Assembly: GCA_003152875.1 (NCBI GenBank)
Contig: PMBF01000039.1
Coordinates: forward strand, 1 to 47,788
Length of the DNA: 47,788 bases
Direction of reading: 5' to 3'
From: Ignavibacteriota bacterium
GTDB taxonomy: Bacteria > Bacteroidota > Ignavibacteria > UBA10030 > UBA6906
Position numbers and translations under genes: made by a program. Shown in pieces: positions 44,112 to 47,788 of this stretch (positions are counted from its first letter, which is position 1; every line of letters begins with the position of its first letter). The notes under the pieces are model-generated. The model made no database searches. It saw only the letters and a program-made list of their open reading frames with translations, and was not told the DNA's origin.

Positions 44112-44446
44112 ATCGTACCTCCCCCCGCTAGGTCGTTCCAGCCTCACGGTTCTTCCCCACAATACTAAGAACCGTAAACAGCGCCCGGACGTTCCGCGTT
44201 TCACCCGAGGGAGAATAGGAGGACGCCGGTCCTTCTCAGGCCTGGAATCCGACGGATACAAGGACGGTCAGGGGAGAAAGGACGCCGAATGCCAGGGCAT
44301 TCATTCCCGGAGCGGTCTCAAGCCGGAGGAGCACCGCTCCCACGAGAGCCAGAAGACCGGCCAGGGGTTAAACCAATCCCATCATGAGCAGTGTGTAATA
44401 CGGGTGGGAACGGGGATTTCTTCCCGATTTGGAAAAGCCGGACCAT
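44112..44446. other. 335 bp gap with an interrupted small membrane-peptide frame
   Basis: Between two minus-strand genes. A minus-strand frame from ATG 44385 is stopped after five codons by TAA (44370-44368), but the same frame continues to TGA 44236 and encodes two hydrophobic segments (PLAGLLALVGAVLLRLE and NALAFGVLSPLTVLVSVGF). No promoter recognised. Confidence 0.45.
44236..44385 (-). pseudogene. possible interrupted two-helix membrane peptide
   Basis: ATG ATG at 44385-44380, in-frame TAA at 44370-44368, then 43 codons of hydrophobic, protein-like sequence to TGA 44238-44236. If the stop is real this is a disabled ~49-residue membrane protein; if it is a sequencing error it is an intact gene. 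A GTG or CTG start after the stop is also conceivable. No ribosome-binding site precedes either ATG. Confidence 0.35.
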
Positions 44447-45196
44447 TCATCGGGACCATCCGGGAGCATCCGTAGTTTTCTGCTCATTCGCGGCTCCCCG
44501 AATACGGCGCACATAGGGGAGCAGAGAGAGACGCTGAAGCACCGATTTCGCATTGCCCTGCCGGGTATTGCCAAAACAGAGAATTTTCCCGGGTCCGCAC
44601 CGCGGTATCCCCGGCATGCTCTCGAAACGCACGGTGGTATCGATCCTGCTGACTTCGTCCTTCAGCCTGCCGCTATCCGGGACACAGAAAACATAGTTCA
44701 GCGCCTTCCAATCCCCTGGCCGGCCGTACAAACCTTCTTCATTCAAAATGCACGGGTCGAAATCGAGCTTGCGGCCTGAAGGTTTTTCGAAGAGATGCCG
44801 CGACAGAAAGTGACCCAGGGAGACCGGTTGGAGGCTTGCCTCTCTTCCATACACCTCTCTGAGGGGAGATGTTGCTCCCAGCACGATCGTCGTCAAGCCG
44901 GCAGCGCCAAGCAGCGCAGCGAGGCCGGAGCGGGCAAGGACGGAGCCCAGGCTTCGTTTCCGGCGCGAGGACCAGTATCCTGTGATCGCACCTAGTGAGA
45001 CGGACGCCACGGCCCACACAGGAAGGGCGCGGGTGGCCAGCCAGAAGCCGAAGCCGTTGTCGGCATAGCCATAGAATTGAGCCGTCCTGGTGAGGACAAA
45101 GAGGAAGGGGAGTCCGATGGCCAGCGCAACGGCCGAGCTCGCTACTGCATGGAGCAAGGGATCAGATGTCCGGCGTCCCGGGGGGAAGACCATCAC
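44447..45196 (-). CDS. hypothetical four-helix membrane protein
   Basis: 249 residues. The N-terminal half has four hydrophobic segments (AVALAIGLPFLFVLT, FWLATRALPVWAVASVSLGAI, and LARSGLAALLGAAGLTTIVLGA among them). The C-terminal half is soluble with several Cys (PCILNEE, RCGPGKILCFG). AAGGA lies 11 nt before ATG 45193, so the second Met may be the true start. No family recognised. Located upstream of the interrupted peptide and the zinc-ribbon protein on the same strand. Confidence 0.65.
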   Translation of the reverse strand: MMVFPPGRRTSDPLLHAVASSAVALAIGLPFLFVLTRTAQFYGYADNGFGFWLATRALPVWAVASVSLGAITGYWSSRRKRSLGSVLARSGLAALLGAAGLTTIVLGATSPLREVYGREASLQPVSLGHFLSRHLFEKPSGRKLDFDPCILNEEGLYGRPGDWKALNYVFCVPDSGRLKDEVSRIDTTVRFESMPGIPRCGPGKILCFGNTRQGNAKSVLQRLSLLPYVRRIRGAANEQKTTDAPGWSR

Positions 45197-45416
45197 GGGA
45201 GGTTTCCTTGTTAGGGGTCCGGCGACTGTTTATGGCATTGCAGCCGCGGGCTTCTATGATTTAACCACCATGATGCGCTGACTGGTTCCTTTCACCGGAG
45301 TGACAATTGATGACAACTGCTTACCGGGCCATCACATCTTCCCCGCGGGGGGGGGCGTACACTGAATCAGAACACCCGTTGAACGAGTCCACACACAAAC
45401 CCCCAGGGAGGTTGAC
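45197..45416. other. divergent gap between two uncharacterised genes
   Basis: 220 bp between divergent genes. TACACT at 45358-45363 could be a -10 box for the plus-strand gene but has no -35 match at 16-18 nt. No confident promoter for either gene. Confidence 0.4.
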
Positions 45417-45866
45417 ATGAAACTGCAAAGATATGTGCTCGCCGGAATGTTGCTCGCGGGGGCTTTCGTCGGTCAGGCTCTGGCCGCCGGAGACCGTACC
45501 GAAAACGCCGGGGCTTCATACTTCACCAGCCATACGGCTATCAACCAGACAGTGCTCGAAGACAACTACGCGCGCTGCCTCTCGTCGAACACGGACGGCG
45601 TTGTGGAATCGGCTCTTGCGTACGTCATTCAGATGAAGCTGGAATGGCCCGACCAGAACTTCTCCAAGATTGAAAAAGCCGCCCGCAAGCTGAGTGTCAG
45701 CGGCCGCACGCTGGCAATCCGCTACAAGGCATCCCTGGCCAGCATCGTCTATGACGATATGCTGATGCAGCAACTTACGGACTGTGTGAACTGCGACACC
45801 CCTGATGAGCTCTTTGCCAAAGTATCCGCCCGGGTCCAGCAGGCGGCACTGGGCGAAGACAGATAG
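45417..45866 (+). CDS. small secreted protein of unknown function
   Basis: 149 residues with GGGAGG 5 nt before the ATG. A clear signal peptide (AGMLLAGAFVGQALA) ends near residue 23. The mature ~125 residues are helical and moderately polar, with Cys in ARCLSSN and in the DCVNCD segment, suggesting a disulfide. It includes an alpha-helical stretch FSKIEKAARKLSVSG. No family recognised; periplasmic location is inferred. Confidence 0.75.
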   Translation: MKLQRYVLAGMLLAGAFVGQALAAGDRTENAGASYFTSHTAINQTVLEDNYARCLSSNTDGVVESALAYVIQMKLEWPDQNFSKIEKAARKLSVSGRTLAIRYKASLASIVYDDMLMQQLTDCVNCDTPDELFAKVSARVQQAALGEDR

Positions 45867-45980
45867 TGTCACCCATCTCCTGAGACGCGTCTTCTCCTCC
45901 GCCCTCCGCGTGGCGCTTCCGGTCCTCAACGTCTGACCGGGAGCGCCATCGGTGGTTACAGGGGGGGTGTCCACCCGCTC

Positions 45981-46009
45981 TTGCCCTTCTGAGCCTCCTT
46001 GCCTATCTT
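45981..46009 (+). promoter_or_regulatory. sigma70-like promoter for the sugar porter gene
   Basis: TTGCCC (45981-45986), exactly 17 nt spacer, TATCTT (46004-46009). Predicted start near 46016, about 86 nt upstream of ATG 46102. Confidence 0.55.
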
Positions 46010-46101
46010 GGATGCAGCATGCCTTCGGCATCCCGAAGCCTTCAGCGCCGTCCTTCCACTCCCATGTTCAGGCGTCGATCTTTCCCACGCAACGGCACAC
46101 C

Positions 46102-47523
46102 ATGAACAGACTCTACCTGTACTCCGTATGCGCCGTCGGTGCCCTGGGCGGCCTGTTGTTCGGTTACGACACAGCCGTCATCTCGGGCGCGATCGGCTAC
46201 ATGAGCAAGCACTTCACCATGACCCCGGCCATGGAGGGGTGGGCCTCTTCATGCGTCCTGCTCGGCGCCGCCTTCGGTGCCGGGATCGCCGGCTGGTTGA
46301 GCGACCGGCTGGGGAGAAAATCGGGACTCCTGTTCGCCTCCGTCTGCTTCCTGGTAAGTGCTGCGGGGACATCGGGCGCGCCGACGCTCGCGTTCTTTGT
46401 CATCTTCAGGATCCTGGGCGGCATCGGGGTCGGTGCGGCATCGATCATCTCGCCGATGTACATCGCGGAGGTAACTCCGCCGCGGATGCGCGGCAAGATG
46501 GTGACGCTGAACCAGTTCGCCATCATCTCGGGGATGCTCATCATCTACTTCGTAAACTATCTGATCTCGAACCAGGGAACGGAAGAGTGGAATCAGACCA
46601 TGGGCTGGCGATGGATGTTCGGGTCGGGGGTGTTCCCCGCCCTCCTGCTGTTTTGCGCTTCGTTCTTCATTCCGGAGAGCCCCCGCTGGCTGATCGCCAA
46701 CCGCGCCGCCGGCGCGGCGAAGGCCAGGAAGATCCTGGCCAAGGTAGGCGGCGACGCGTACGCGAGCGACGAGCTCAGGGAGATCGCCGGCTCAGTGAAG
46801 CAGGAGTCGTCGCGCATTGCATCCCTGCTTTCGAGGCCGTTCAGGATCGTGTTCCTGCTCGGCATCGCGCTGGCGGTGCTCCAGCAGGTCACCGGCATTA
46901 ATGTCTTCATGTACTACGCCCCCGAGATCTTCAAATCGATCGTCAAAGGGACCCAGACGGACGTCGCCCTGCTCCAGACGATCATCATCGGCGCGTGCAA
47001 CATGCTCTTCACCATCATCTCATTCTCCCTCGTGGACAGGCTTGGCAGGAAGCCTCTCATGCTGATCGGCTCCGCGGGGATGTTTCTGAGCCTGACCGCC
47101 ATGGGACTCGCCACGTACTTCAACCGGACCGAGGGATGGCTGCTGGCGATCATTCTCGGCTATATTGCCTCCTTCTCGCTTGCCGTCGGGCCCGTGACAT
47201 GGGTCCTCCTGTCGGAGATTTTTCCCACGAGGATGAGGGGTGTGGCAATGGCGTTCGCCACCATCTGCATGTGGGTCGCCAACTATGCGGTCTCGCAGAC
47301 CTTCCCGATGCTCGACAAAAGCGGACCGCTCATCGCCCTGTTCCACCATGCACTGCCGTTCTGGGTGTACGCGTTCTTTTGCATCGTACTGTTCGCTCTT
47401 GTCGCGGCGTACATCCCTGAGACCAAAGGAAAGTCCCTTGAGGCCATAGAAGGATACTGGATCCACCGGAGAGAAGGCCATGACGTCCAGAGAGAGGGTC
47501 ATCGCGTCACTGAACCATCGTGA
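46102..47523 (+). CDS. MFS sugar porter (sugar:H+ symporter family)
   Basis: 473 residues from ATG 46102; the track's 50 earlier codons are non-coding. Twelve membrane helices with the sugar-porter signatures: FGYDTAVISGAIG near the N-terminus, DRLGRKSG, FIPESPRWLI, QQVTGINVFMYYAPEIFKS, DRLGRKPLM and PETKGKSLE at the end. It imports a hexose, pentose or polyol with protons. The following URO-D-like gene starts inside its last codons, which suggests a sugar or methylated-compound catabolic unit. Exact substrate unknown. Confidence 0.93.
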   Translation: MNRLYLYSVCAVGALGGLLFGYDTAVISGAIGYMSKHFTMTPAMEGWASSCVLLGAAFGAGIAGWLSDRLGRKSGLLFASVCFLVSAAGTSGAPTLAFFVIFRILGGIGVGAASIISPMYIAEVTPPRMRGKMVTLNQFAIISGMLIIYFVNYLISNQGTEEWNQTMGWRWMFGSGVFPALLLFCASFFIPESPRWLIANRAAGAAKARKILAKVGGDAYASDELREIAGSVKQESSRIASLLSRPFRIVFLLGIALAVLQQVTGINVFMYYAPEIFKSIVKGTQTDVALLQTIIIGACNMLFTIISFSLVDRLGRKPLMLIGSAGMFLSLTAMGLATYFNRTEGWLLAIILGYIASFSLAVGPVTWVLLSEIFPTRMRGVAMAFATICMWVANYAVSQTFPMLDKSGPLIALFHHALPFWVYAFFCIVLFALVAAYIPETKGKSLEAIEGYWIHRREGHDVQREGHRVTEPS

Positions 47524-47788
47524 GCCGGACATGGTGCCATTCGATCTTGGCGGCACCGCGGTCACCGGCATGCACGTGGGGATGGTGTACCGGCTTCGCC
47601 AGGCCCTGGGCCTTGACCCGCCGGGAACGCCGGTCAGAGTGGTGGAGCCCTACCAGATGCTGGGGGACATCGCGCCGGACCTGATGGACGCCATCGGCAT
47701 CGACGTGGCCGGGTTATGGGGCAGGGAAACGATGTTCGGTTTCGAGAACAAAGACTGGCAGCCGTGGATGCTGCCGGATGGCACCCCC
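47480..47788 (+). CDS. uroporphyrinogen-decarboxylase-like protein (partial, 3' end outside window)
   Basis: 103 visible codons from ATG 47480, overlapping the sugar porter by 44 nt; this gives the usual N-terminus MTSRERVIASLNHREPDMVP of URO-D-superfamily proteins. The region continues DLMDAIGIDVAGLWG. These relatives of HemE and MtaA are often found in carbohydrate or methyl-transfer clusters rather than in heme synthesis. Linkage to an MFS transporter favours a catabolic role; true HemE cannot be excluded until the rest is seen. Confidence 0.85.
   Translation, partial: MTSRERVIASLNHREPDMVPFDLGGTAVTGMHVGMVYRLRQALGLDPPGTPVRVVEPYQMLGDIAPDLMDAIGIDVAGLWGRETMFGFENKDWQPWMLPDGTP

Noticed and set aside
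1-47788. tRNA, rRNA or insertion sequence
   Set aside because: No cloverleaf, rRNA-like sequence, transposase motif or terminal inverted repeat recognised by eye.

Overview
The window is about 47.8 kb of gene-dense, roughly 60% GC chromosome from a Gram-negative bacterium with an LPS-type outer membrane. Supporting genes are a Kdo transferase (waaA), a family 9 heptosyltransferase-like enzyme, several lipoproteins, a LolB-like DUF4292 lipoprotein, an EnvC-like factor and MurB. The mix (DUF4292, a MoxR-like AAA/VWA pair, TPR lipoproteins, PafA-type phosphatase, an M49-like hydrolase) suggests the Bacteroidota/Ignavibacteriota side of the FCB group. That placement is inference. The promoters I can read are sigma70-like (TTGACA-N17-TATAAT type), not the TTTG/TAnnTTTG type of classical Bacteroidetes.

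Layout. (1) 1-5896, minus strand: an envelope operon of TPR lipoprotein, DUF4292 lipoprotein, EnvC/LytM factor and a membrane-anchored CHASE2-sigma54 activator cut by the window edge. (2) 6037-9041, plus strand: an ATP-grasp-like protein, a YbgF/CpoB-like lipoprotein and an FkbM methyltransferase. (3) 20818-9122, minus strand: a tightly packed run hisA-purE-pfkB-type kinase-dapB-dapA-dapD-rfbD-serS-ABC-ABC, then fbp after a 186 bp gap. It joins histidine, purine and lysine/DAP synthesis, tRNA charging and a heterodimeric ABC exporter. (4) 21269-22912: a secreted PafA-like phosphatase. (5) 25797-23144, minus: a MoxR-like AAA+ ATPase and VWA protein, divergent from (6) 25924-29470, plus: GT9, waaA and larC. 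(7) 29701-31359: an M49-like lipoprotein hydrolase. (8) 31548-35528, plus: SDR, an 88-residue orphan, murB, HAD, cupin and a class D beta-lactamase, closely spaced or overlapping. (9) 35758-37569: a methyltransferase and a secreted coiled-coil protein. (10) 37570-38612: a gene-poor, compositionally mixed stretch. (11) 38613-43684: a P-type ATPase convergent with hrpB. (12) 43776-47788: small membrane and secreted proteins of unknown function, an MFS sugar porter and the start of a uroporphyrinogen-decarboxylase-like protein.

I found no RNA genes, IS elements, CRISPR arrays or prophage. No complete new defence or mobile system is visible. The most unusual items are the membrane-bound CHASE2-sigma54 activator in an envelope operon, probable ATT start codons supported by promoter and ribosome-binding-site placement, an intact class D beta-lactamase in a murB operon, an intrinsic-terminator-like hairpin in the leader of the AAA/VWA operon, and several conserved-looking orphan proteins. 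Many long ORFs in the track are antisense shadows caused by high third-position GC.
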